Origin: Nitrospirota bacterium
GTDB lineage: Bacteria; Nitrospirota; Thermodesulfovibrionia; UBA6902
DNA length: 5,703 nt
Direction: 5' to 3'
Assembly (NCBI GenBank): GCA_015491705.1
Contig: WFVK01000339.1
Coordinates: 1 to 5,703, forward strand
In this document: positions 1 through 5,443 of the stretch, one piece after another
Numbering within the stretch: the stretch's first letter is position 1
Layout: each line of letters starts with the position of its first letter
Notes under the pieces: model-generated
Told to the model about the DNA's origin: nothing
The model's database searches: none
The model's input: the letters and a program-made list of their open reading frames with translations, nothing else
Position numbers and translations under genes: made by a program

Positions 1-1789
1 ACTTGATAGCGATCGGCTCCCTCCGTATCCCCCCCTGGGCAAAGACGCTGAAGGCCGAGGTCATATCAAGGGGGCTTATGCTCAGACTGCCGAGCCCGAG
101 GGTCAGGTTGCGCGGAAGCTCTCCGCGGATGCCGATCTTGCGGGCGAACCTGATGACATTGCGCACGCCGATCTGCTCGAGGAGTTTTACGGTGACGATG
201 TTCCTTGAATGAACCAGCGCCTCCCTGAGGCGTGTTGCGCCGTGATATTTCTCATCATAATTCTCCGGCTCCCAGTCTCCGAAGCGTTTGCTCTCATAGA
301 TCAGCGGTTCATCTATTATTATGCTTGCCGGGGTGTAGCCGTAATCCATCGCCGCTGCAAATATAACGGGCTTAAATGCAGAGCCTGCCTGCCTCTTTGC
401 AAAGACCGCCCTGTTGAACTCGCTTTTCCTGAAATCATAGCCGCCGACGATGGCCCGTATGTAGCCTGTGGAGCCCTCTATGGCTACAACCGCGCCCTGT
501 ACAAGCGGCTCCTGGTCGAGGCTGAACACAGGGTATCTGCCCTTTGTCTTCCTGACCCTTACATTGATAATGTCCCCCGGTTTCAATATGGCCGAAAGCC
601 GGGGCCTCCTGAATTTCCTGACCAGCCTGCCTTCCGAATCTATAACCTTCCTGACCCACCATCTCGCATCCGACAGGAAGAGCTTGCCGATGACGCCCCT
701 TGTCTTGACAGTGGCCTGCGAGGCGGATACCCTGAGCACTGTTGCGGTCATGAGGTCGCCTTTTCTCATGACCACTTTTTCAGATGATTCCGCTGTCTTT
801 ATCTCCTCTTTCACGTTGATATCCTTGTGGCCGATGGGGCCCCTGAAGCCCTGTCTTTTATCGAGTCTCCTGAGCCCCGCCTTCAGGGAGTCCACAGCCG
901 CGATCTGCATATCCTTGTCCAGGGTTGTATAGACCCTGAGGCCCCCCTTGTAAATCATCTCTATGCCGTATTTCTCCTCCAGATACTTCCTGACGTATTC
1001 GAGGAAGTAGTTAGGGGAAAACTTCTCCCGTCTCACACTGGAGAGATAGAGGGGCTGTTCATATGCCTCTTTCACCTGCTCTTCGGTTATGTAGCCGACC
1101 TCCTTCATCCTGTTCAGGACAATAAGCTGCCTTTCCTTGGCCCTGTGAATGTTGTTGTAGGGGGAGTACCTGCTCGGAGCCTTGATAAGGCCGCCGAGCA
1201 GTGCGGCCTCAGCCAGCGTGACATCAGAGACAGGCTTGCCGAAATAGGCCTTGGCGGCCGACTCAACGCCGTATGCGCCGTGGCCGAAATATATCTTGTT
1301 GAGGTAGAGTTCGAGTATCTCCTCCTTGCTGAGGTTTTTTTCGAGCCTGAAGGCCAGGGTGGCCTCCTTTAATTTTCTTGCAACGGTCCTTTCCGGCGAG
1401 AGGAAGACCACCTTCGCCAGTTGCTGGGTGATCGTGCTGGCGCCTTCCTTGATCCGTCCGGCCCGAATATCCCTTGTCAGTGCCCTTATAATTGCAATGA
1501 AATCTATGCCCCTATGTACCCAGAACCTGGAGTCTTCAACAGCCACCACGGCCCTTATGAGATTCTCCGGTATCTTGGAGAGCGGGACATATTCACCCTT
1601 TTCGATCTTGAACTCACCGATAAGCGTATCATCGTCCGCGTAGACCTTTGTTCCGTTTGCCGGCCTGTAGCCTTTGATTTCCTCTATGCGGGGAACGCCT
1701 CTCGTAAGGGCGAGAAAGCCGCCGACCGCAAGGCCCATGGCTATGACGATGATGAGAACAAGCGCCCTGAGAGCAAATCCCTTATGCAT
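1..1789 (-). CDS. mrcA: Penicillin-binding protein 1A, bifunctional peptidoglycan glycosyltransferase/transpeptidase (C-terminus beyond left edge)
   Basis: Inner-membrane enzyme that polymerises lipid II into glycan strands and cross-links the peptides in the periplasm. 596 codons are visible from the ATG at 1789, with no frame break. Seen: short cytoplasmic N-terminus, one membrane anchor (about residues 9-28), then a GT51 domain with EDSRFWVHRGID (catalytic Glu85), GASTITQQLAK (116-126), RKLKEA (138-143), KEEILELYLNKIYFG (155-169) and ALLGGLIKAPSRYSP. A PBP1A-type OB-like insert with beta-rich segments follows. The transpeptidase domain shows SAFK (nucleophile Ser470, Lys473) and SRN (Ser528-Asn530). 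The KTG motif and C-terminal tail must lie outside the window, since the family is usually 700-850 residues. The start overlaps the ferredoxin stop by 8 bp. GAGGAA lies only 1 nt before the ATG, a poor Shine-Dalgarno spacing, so translational coupling is likely. An in-frame TTG at 1798 is a less likely alternative start. Confidence 0.96.
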   Translation of the reverse strand, partial: MHKGFALRALVLIIVIAMGLAVGGFLALTRGVPRIEEIKGYRPANGTKVYADDDTLIGEFKIEKGEYVPLSKIPENLIRAVVAVEDSRFWVHRGIDFIAIIRALTRDIRAGRIKEGASTITQQLAKVVFLSPERTVARKLKEATLAFRLEKNLSKEEILELYLNKIYFGHGAYGVESAAKAYFGKPVSDVTLAEAALLGGLIKAPSRYSPYNNIHRAKERQLIVLNRMKEVGYITEEQVKEAYEQPLYLSSVRREKFSPNYFLEYVRKYLEEKYGIEMIYKGGLRVYTTLDKDMQIAAVDSLKAGLRRLDKRQGFRGPIGHKDINVKEEIKTAESSEKVVMRKGDLMTATVLRVSASQATVKTRGVIGKLFLSDARWWVRKVIDSEGRLVRKFRRPRLSAILKPGDIINVRVRKTKGRYPVFSLDQEPLVQGAVVAIEGSTGYIRAIVGGYDFRKSEFNRAVFAKRQAGSAFKPVIFAAAMDYGYTPASIIIDEPLIYESKRFGDWEPENYDEKYHGATRLREALVHSRNIVTVKLLEQIGVRNVIRFARKIGIRGELPRNLTLGLGSLSISPLDMTSAFSVFAQGGIRREPIAIK

Positions 1790-1973
1790 CTTCCTCAAGA
1801 GTTATCGCCTCTGCAGGACAGTTTTCCGCCGCTGCCTCGCAGCATTCGGAAAAGTCGCAGGCGTCCTCATCAACGACAACGGATTTTTCATCGATGACCT
1901 GAAAGACGCTCGGGCATATCTCCTCGCAGTTTCCGCAGCCTATGCACAGGTCGGTGTCGACGACAGGGATCAT
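1782..1973 (-). CDS. Small single-[4Fe-4S] ferredoxin
   Basis: A 63-residue acidic cytoplasmic electron carrier. Cys10, Cys13, Cys16 (CxxCxxC) and the distant Cys52 followed by Pro53 fit the four ligands of one [4Fe-4S] cluster. The second-cluster motif of 2x[4Fe-4S] ferredoxins is absent. The layout matches the Thermotoga maritima/Desulfovibrio monocluster type, in which two further cysteines (here Cys20 and Cys44, 8 residues before Cys52) form a disulfide. Cys39 and Cys45 are additional cysteines with no obvious role. The ATG overlaps the stop of the upstream gene as ATGA. GGAG, 5 nt before it, supports this start. It is the middle gene of the operon and its stop overlaps the PBP1A start by 8 bp. 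Its redox partner is unknown; the upstream DHS-fold-like protein is a candidate only by position. Confidence 0.95.
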   Translation of the reverse strand: MIPVVDTDLCIGCGNCEEICPSVFQVIDEKSVVVDEDACDFSECCEAAAENCPAEAITLEEDA

Positions 1974-2914
1974 ATCTTCTCCATCACCGCGGCGGCCAGG
2001 AGGGGAAACATTATTTCATGGTGGCCTGTGAGGGCATATGACCTGCCGCCGGAGAGAACAGGGCGTCTCAGGACATTTTCACGGCTCCTGTAGTGCTGTA
2101 TAAAGTCCATGTTTACGGTTGTAAAGTCTTTGACATTGTACTTCAGGTTTCTTGTGACGGCCACCGCCTTCAAGAATACCTCCGGCATGATCACCGCAGA
2201 GCCGAGATTGATATACACGCCGCCCCTGAGGTCCGAGACGACCGATGCAAAGAGCCTGAAGTCCCTCATGCTTCCTTCACCAATGGATGAGCCGTCTGCT
2301 TCGGGATGCATGTGGATAATATCGGTGCCGACGGCAACGTGCACGGTTGCGGGGATATCCAGTCTTGAAGCCGCTGACAGGATACTCAGGTCTTTGTAAG
2401 CGGCCTTGCCATGCAGGATATGCTCTCCGACAGCCCTGCCGATGCCGTATCCCTTTTTCACCCCCTCGTTGATCGCCGTGTTCAGCCCCCTGCCGGTTTC
2501 CTCCGCCATACCGAAAGTCCCCCTGCAAAGTTCGGCATCCACGTCCTCTGATGTACGGCCCGTCACGCTCAGCTCGTAGTCGTGAACGATACAGGCGCCG
2601 TTCATGGCAACGGCCGTAACCACATTATTCTCCATCAGGCTGATAATAACCGGTGAAAGGCCGACCTTTATCGGATGCGCCCCCATGCCGAGGATTACGG
2701 GCCTGTCTTTTCCCCTTGCCCTGACAACCGCGTTTACAACCGCCTTGACATCGCTTGCAGCGAGGATATCCGGGAGGCTGTCGAGAAAAGAATCAAACCC
2801 GCCTTTTTTAACGAAGGGTTTGCCTAATTTTTCGAGACTGACCTTGCTCTTTCTCGCCCCCAGCCTGCGGGTTTTTATCCTGTCAAACGGCATGGGCGTG
2901 TATTTTAAGGACAT
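1970..2914 (-). CDS. Conserved protein, probable distant relative of the deoxyhypusine synthase fold, function unknown
   Basis: 314 residues, no signal peptide or membrane segment, so probably cytoplasmic. No catalytic assignment can be made. From memory of the DHS family (Pfam DHS), several segments line up in order. VILGMGAHPIKVGL (73-86) with MNGACIVHDYE (104-114) resembles the DHS stretch GLAGALVPAGxR...TGANxxHDxxE. SILSAASRLDIPATV (177-191) with GTD (196-198) resembles SxLxxAYxxxIPVFCPAxTD. INLGSAV (235-241) resembles the LGGGV strand. FTTVNMD (264-270) resembles the IxITTD strand. HHEIMFPLLAAA (298-309) resembles DATxxxPLLVAA. The DHS catalytic lysine (SWGK region) should fall between 270 and 298, and no lysine is present there, so hypusine or homospermidine synthesis is unlikely. 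Polar motifs that may form an active site are His80, TSED (121-124), GMAEETGR (135-142) and DIIHMHPEADG (198-208). It is the first gene of the operon with ferredoxin and PBP1A. The ATG at 2914 has no Shine-Dalgarno; Met8 (2893) is an alternative start, also without one. Confidence 0.85.
   Translation of the reverse strand: MSLKYTPMPFDRIKTRRLGARKSKVSLEKLGKPFVKKGGFDSFLDSLPDILAASDVKAVVNAVVRARGKDRPVILGMGAHPIKVGLSPVIISLMENNVVTAVAMNGACIVHDYELSVTGRTSEDVDAELCRGTFGMAEETGRGLNTAINEGVKKGYGIGRAVGEHILHGKAAYKDLSILSAASRLDIPATVHVAVGTDIIHMHPEADGSSIGEGSMRDFRLFASVVSDLRGGVYINLGSAVIMPEVFLKAVAVTRNLKYNVKDFTTVNMDFIQHYRSRENVLRRPVLSGGRSYALTGHHEIMFPLLAAAVMEKI
1979..1982 (-). promoter_or_regulatory. Ribosome binding site of the ferredoxin gene
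   Basis: GGAG on the minus strand, 5 nt before the ferredoxin ATG at 1973, inside the last codons of the upstream gene. It fixes the ferredoxin start and shows that this organism uses Shine-Dalgarno initiation for internal operon genes. Confidence 0.7.
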
Positions 2915-2919
2915 ACAAA

Positions 2920-2948
2920 AATATAACGTGCAGGTGATTAATAGTCAA
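2920..2948 (-). promoter_or_regulatory. Promoter of the DHS-like/ferredoxin/PBP1A operon
   Basis: On the minus strand, TTGACT (2943-2948), a 17 nt spacer, and TATATT (2920-2925): five of six consensus bases in each box at ideal spacing. The predicted transcription start falls at about 2913-2914, on the ATG of the 314-residue protein, which implies a leaderless mRNA. No terminator is visible between this promoter and the tRNA upstream, so read-through from the tRNA promoter is also possible. Confidence 0.7.
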
Positions 2949-2988
2949 GAAGTAATCAGAGGGGTGACCAGTTTACGGCATACAGAAA

Positions 2989-3065
2989 TGGTGGCGGTGG
3001 CTGGACTCGAACCAGCGACACTACGGATATGAGCCGTATGCTCTGACCGACTGAGCTACACCGCC
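2989..3065 (-). tRNA. tRNA-Met (anticodon CAT), CCA end encoded
   Basis: A complete cloverleaf reads on the minus strand. The acceptor stem GGCGGTG (3059-3065) pairs with CACCGCC (2993-2999). The D-arm has GCTC/GAGC, and the anticodon stem is TACGG/CCGTA with loop CTCATAT (anticodon CAT at 3029-3031). The variable loop is GTGTC, the T-arm is GCTGG-TTCGAGT-CCAGC (3000-3016), the discriminator is A, and CCA is encoded at 2989-2991. Total 77 nt with CCA. The paired first acceptor base and the lack of three consecutive G:C pairs in the anticodon stem argue against initiator tRNA. Elongator Met is most likely. A lysidine-modified tRNA-Ile also carries CAT in the gene, and this alternative cannot be fully excluded by eye. 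Confidence 0.96.
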
Positions 3066-3070
3066 GGGAA

Positions 3071-3085
3071 ATTCTCTCGGAGAAT
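3071..3085 (-). repeat. Small inverted repeat in the tRNA 5' leader
   Basis: ATTCTC-CGA-GAGAAT on the minus strand: a perfect 6 bp stem with a 3 nt loop, 5 nt upstream of the tRNA 5' end. It could be a hairpin in the precursor near the RNase P site. It has no T-run, so it is not an intrinsic terminator. Confidence 0.45.
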
Positions 3086-3095
3086 CAGGATTATC

Positions 3096-3125
3096 AAGGT
3101 AACAGAATTAACCGCCTAAAGTCAA
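3096..3125 (-). promoter_or_regulatory. Probable tRNA promoter
   Basis: On the minus strand, TTGACT (3120-3125), an 18 nt spacer, and TACCTT (3096-3101). The -35 box is identical to that of the downstream operon. It would give a leader of about 25-30 nt before the mature tRNA. The -10 box is only moderate. Confidence 0.45.
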
Positions 3126-3152
3126 CGCCATCCCTTCCATCCGGACAATTCC

Positions 3153-3182
3153 TTGCCCTTTCATATAGCTTTGGGATATATT
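3153..3182 (+). promoter_or_regulatory. Possible promoter of the PpiD/SurA-like gene
   Basis: TTGCCC (3153-3158), an 18 nt spacer, and TATATT (3177-3182) on the plus strand. The predicted start lies at about 3188-3190, on or next to the ATG at 3190. Neighbouring AT-rich hexamers (3179-3184, 3183-3188) make the exact -10 uncertain. It is divergent from the tRNA promoter. Confidence 0.35.
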
Positions 3183-3189
3183 ATATCTT

Positions 3190-3861
3190 ATGCTCAAGAT
3201 AATGCGCAGCCACAAGTTCTTCACGGTGTTCCTGCTGTCCGCGATCACCATCATGATTTCCGTTGCCTTTATCTTCTGGGGAATAGGGCCGAAGGATAAC
3301 CCGTCTGCAACGTTTGTGGCGCAGATCAACGGCGAAAGAATCACCCTTGACCAGTTCTGGCGGACATATGACAATGACTATGAGGAACTGAAAAAACAGT
3401 ATACTGATCCCGGGGAGATCGACAAGAGCGATCTTAAAGAGAGGGTACTTGCCCGGATGATCAACACAAGGGTACTCCTTATCGCAGCCCGGAGGGCGGG
3501 TATCACCGTCACGGAAAAGGAACTCCGGCAGGCCATAAAGAACCAGCCGTTTTTCCAGAGAAACGGTGTGTTCGACCCTGAAATCTATAAGAGGAAGCTG
3601 AAGTTCAGCCGCCTGACCCCCCAGGCATACGAAAGCAGTGTGAGAACTAACATGATCTTAACCAGAATGACCCGCCTCATATCCGAGACAACCGAGCTTT
3701 CACCGGATGAATTAAAGATCATCGACTCCATCAAGGGCGGCAACAAGGAACAACTCTCCGAGGTATTCCGCGCCACCAGGAGCAACCAGATGATAAACGC
3801 CTACATAGAGGCAATTAAACGGCAGTTGGATATAAAGATTAACAGGGAACTTATTTCGTAG
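3190..3861 (+). CDS. Membrane-anchored PpiD/SurA N-domain protein without parvulin domain
   Basis: 223 residues, probable inner-membrane-anchored periplasmic chaperone. Seen: a short basic N-terminus (MLKIMRSHK, typical of PpiD starts), one membrane helix (about 11-33), then VAQINGERITLDQF (43-56), the hallmark opening of SurA-N-type chaperone domains. Next come amphipathic helices containing LARMINTRVLL and a NQPFFQRNGVFDPEIYKR-like segment that is standard in PpiD. PpiD and SurA normally continue into one or two parvulin domains (PpiD is about 620 residues). Here the chaperone domain passes almost directly into a C-terminal helix (EVFRATRSNQMINAYIEAIKRQ) like the end of PpiD-type proteins, so no isomerase active site is present. 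It therefore likely binds unfolded outer-membrane or secreted proteins rather than isomerising prolines. The start is chosen on family resemblance; there is no usable Shine-Dalgarno. It converges on the response regulator with 4 bp between the stops. Confidence 0.88.
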   Translation: MLKIMRSHKFFTVFLLSAITIMISVAFIFWGIGPKDNPSATFVAQINGERITLDQFWRTYDNDYEELKKQYTDPGEIDKSDLKERVLARMINTRVLLIAARRAGITVTEKELRQAIKNQPFFQRNGVFDPEIYKRKLKFSRLTPQAYESSVRTNMILTRMTRLISETTELSPDELKIIDSIKGGNKEQLSEVFRATRSNQMINAYIEAIKRQLDIKINRELIS

Positions 3862-3865
3862 CAGT

Positions 3866-4264
3866 TCAGTTTTTGCGGGTCAGCTTCGCAAGTCTCATCG
3901 CCTCTTCTACATCATCCATGATCTCGCCAATCTCAAAGGGCTTGTCTATGCACTTGATCACGCCCTCTTTTGATATATCATCCAGGACGGATTCGGATAA
4001 ATCCGCCGAAATGACGATTACAGGGGTGCTTACGGCTACATTCTTGATCTTCCGGACAATCTCGTGTTCCCTGGCATCCGGCAGGTTCAGGTCCGTGATG
4101 ATAATATCATACCGGTCTTCATGCAGTTTCTGTAAGGCGTCGTCCCCTGTATAGGCACAGTGGACGGCATACCCGCCGGCTTTTTCAAAGCTCTGCTTCA
4201 ATGACCAGCATATGAGCTCTTCATCATCCACTATCAGTATCTTTATCCTTTCGCCGGCACTCAC
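3866..4264 (-). CDS. Single-domain response regulator (receiver only)
   Basis: About 132 residues forming only a CheY-like receiver domain; no output domain follows. Numbering from the upstream GTG at 4267: acidic pair Asp14-Asp15 (VDDEE), phospho-acceptor Asp59 (ITDLNLPD), the switch Ser87 (VISA), and Lys109-Pro110 (DKPF) are all present, so phosphorylation is expected. Position Asp59+8, usually glycine in CheY-like receivers, is Glu67. The closest recognisable relatives are NtrC-type receivers (WSLKQSF). The output would be by protein-protein contact or phosphotransfer; no sensor kinase lies nearby. Two GTG codons are adjacent: the one at 4264 has GGAGG 5 nt upstream, the one at 4267 only 2 nt, so 4264 is preferred. 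It converges on the PpiD-like gene, and no hairpin terminator is visible between them. Confidence 0.95.
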   Translation of the reverse strand: MSAGERIKILIVDDEELICWSLKQSFEKAGGYAVHCAYTGDDALQKLHEDRYDIIITDLNLPDAREHEIVRKIKNVAVSTPVIVISADLSESVLDDISKEGVIKCIDKPFEIGEIMDDVEEAMRLAKLTRKN

Positions 4265-4269
4265 CACGT

Positions 4270-4274
4270 CCTCC
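4270..4274 (-). promoter_or_regulatory. Ribosome binding site of the response regulator gene
   Basis: GGAGG on the minus strand, 5 nt from the GTG at 4264 and 2 nt from the GTG at 4267. The spacing favours 4264 as the real start. Confidence 0.7.
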
Positions 4275-4319
4275 CTGCTATCCCCCTCTGCATCGTTTTT
4301 GTTTCAAGGCTGTTTTTAA

Positions 4320-4333
4320 TGACGAATTTGTCA
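4320..4333. repeat. 14 bp dyad, possible operator of the response regulator gene
   Basis: TGACGAATTTGTCA: TGAC and GTCA arms around a central AATT, with a single mismatched pair. It lies immediately downstream of the start of transcription predicted from the promoter at 4342-4370, where a bound repressor would block initiation. No family can be assigned. Confidence 0.4.
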
Positions 4334-4341
4334 CCTTGCAG

Positions 4342-4370
4342 TTTATAAGATGCAAAAACAATGCCTGCAA
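4342..4370 (-). promoter_or_regulatory. Promoter of the response regulator gene
   Basis: On the minus strand, TTGCAG (4365-4370), a 17 nt spacer, and TATAAA (4342-4347). The predicted start is near 4335, giving a leader of about 70 nt ending in a GGAGG site. The rest of the 4268-4538 gap holds the cytochrome promoter at its right end and nothing else that I can identify. Confidence 0.55.
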
Positions 4371-4500
4371 TATAGGCCTGATTCCGTCACAAAAAGACCG
4401 CTTCATGCTGAATATTGCCGGATTTTACCTGTACACTGCGGGATTTCACACAGAAAGCGGGAAAACATGCGGGATAAAATTTTTAAATATCAAAAAAAGT

Positions 4501-4531
4501 TTGAAAAGAAATAAGGCAAATATACTATAAT
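4501..4531 (+). promoter_or_regulatory. Promoter of the multiheme cytochrome gene
   Basis: A perfect TATAAT (4526-4531) preceded by TTGAAA (4501-4506) with a long 19 nt spacer. The region from 4480 on is very AT-rich. The predicted transcription start is about 4538-4539, at the ATG, so the mRNA would have essentially no leader. A weak -35 with unusual spacing may mean an activator is needed. Confidence 0.5.
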
Positions 4532-4538
4532 TAATGTC

Positions 4539-5429
4539 ATGAAAAAATTCCCCCTGATAGTGCTTTTCGCGATCCTTGCGGGCATTATGCTGTCGGCACG
4601 GCAAGGTGAAGGTGCTCCTGCCGGGACCGTAACAAAGGATACGGATATCCATTACACGGGCAAGTACTGCAGTGAGTGCCATGAAAAAAAGCCAGTAAAG
4701 GGCGGGAAGAAATTTCTGAAGTATAACGGTGACTTCTCGAAGCTGTGCTGGTGTCACGGTTACACGCCCGGCGCTTACATACATCCGGTGGGCGTAGTGC
4801 CCTCAAAGGAGAAGAAGAAAAAGATACCGAAAGATTTCCCCCTGCTCAGGGGCAGGATTTCATGCATTACATGCCATGACATATACCTGCAGTGCCGGTT
4901 TGATCCCCGGACAAAGTCGCTGAACAGGAGATTCCTCAGGGGCGCCCCTTATTTAAGCCGCACAAGCCTGTGTTTCAGGTGTCATGATAAGAAAAAATAC
5001 AGGATGCTCGACCCGCATGACCAGTTGACCCGTAACGGTCAGATCATCATAGAGAAGTGCCTGTACTGTCACGTGGAAAAGCCTGATGAAAAACGCGCAT
5101 CCTTTAAAGATGTCAAGCTGATCGGCAATCTCGAGGTGCTGTGCTACAGGTGCCATTTCAAGCAAAGCCGCCTGCATCCCATCAATGCAAACCACCTGCG
5201 CAAACCCACTGACAAGATACGGGCGATAATGAAGGAGTCGGAAAAAAAGTACGGCATCATACTGCCTCTTGATTATGAAGGAAAGATCACATGCCCCACC
5301 TGCCATAATCCGCATGAAAGAGGTGTGATCCCCGCAAATAAACCCGGGGCAAAAGGGGCCAGCGAAAAATACCGGCTTCGTCTTACAAAGGTGCAGATAT
5401 GCATTGCCTGCCATAAGGACAAGTTTTGA
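4539..5429 (+). CDS. Secreted multiheme cytochrome c (seven CxxCH plus one CxCH)
   Basis: 296 residues with a Sec signal peptide (KK then a hydrophobic stretch about 4-20), so exported to the periplasm or beyond. Covalent heme sites: CSECH (44-48), CITCH (109-113), CFRCH (145-149), CLYCH (174-178), CYRCH (202-206), CPTCH (252-256), CIACH (288-292). An eighth site reads CWCH (70-73), one residue short of the motif. Candidate sixth ligands are His38, His82, His160, His213, His219 and His259. Two parts look duplicated: LCWCH...HPV...ISCITCH (69-113) and LCYRCH...HPI...ITCPTCH (201-256). The spacer segments are rich in lysine. The role is presumably electron transfer in respiration; the partner is not shown by neighbours, because no quinol oxidase, porin or reductase lies in the window. 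The start is the only one that leaves an intact signal peptide; it has no Shine-Dalgarno. It converges on the downstream gene with a 14 bp AT-rich gap and no visible terminator. Confidence 0.95.
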   Translation: MKKFPLIVLFAILAGIMLSARQGEGAPAGTVTKDTDIHYTGKYCSECHEKKPVKGGKKFLKYNGDFSKLCWCHGYTPGAYIHPVGVVPSKEKKKKIPKDFPLLRGRISCITCHDIYLQCRFDPRTKSLNRRFLRGAPYLSRTSLCFRCHDKKKYRMLDPHDQLTRNGQIIIEKCLYCHVEKPDEKRASFKDVKLIGNLEVLCYRCHFKQSRLHPINANHLRKPTDKIRAIMKESEKKYGIILPLDYEGKITCPTCHNPHERGVIPANKPGAKGASEKYRLRLTKVQICIACHKDKF

Positions 5430-5443
5430 CTATATACTATATG

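Noticed and set aside
3..2399. Several long plus-strand open frames opposite the PBP1A, ferredoxin and DHS-like genes
   Set aside because: They are antisense shadows of clearly conserved minus-strand genes; their translations are rich in Pro, Arg and Cys and show no domain or start signal.
2604..3032. Plus-strand open frame of 142 codons ending in a GLEPATLRI-like tail
   Set aside because: It is antisense to the DHS-like gene and then reads through the antisense of the tRNA, a well-known source of false proteins with this tail.
2989..3065. tRNA gene as an integration (att) site for a mobile element
   Set aside because: No integrase, no second partial copy of the tRNA end and no phage or transfer genes are seen in the window.
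3108..3374. 88-codon minus-strand frame over the PpiD-like gene start
   Set aside because: It is a shadow of the signal-anchor and N-domain coding region and also covers the putative promoter of that gene.
3859..3868. Bidirectional terminator between the PpiD-like and response regulator genes
   Set aside because: The 4 bp gap and flanking coding ends show a T-run but no stem that pairs well, so no intrinsic terminator can be supported.
4336..4530. 64-codon plus-strand frame in the gap before the cytochrome
   Set aside because: It begins at TTG with no ribosome site, overlaps the promoters of both flanking genes, and has an AT-driven lysine/asparagine-rich composition with no recognisable feature.
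4446..5414. Minus-strand open frames opposite the cytochrome (112, 73 and 153 codons)
   Set aside because: They are antisense to a gene with seven CxxCH motifs and have no supporting start signals.
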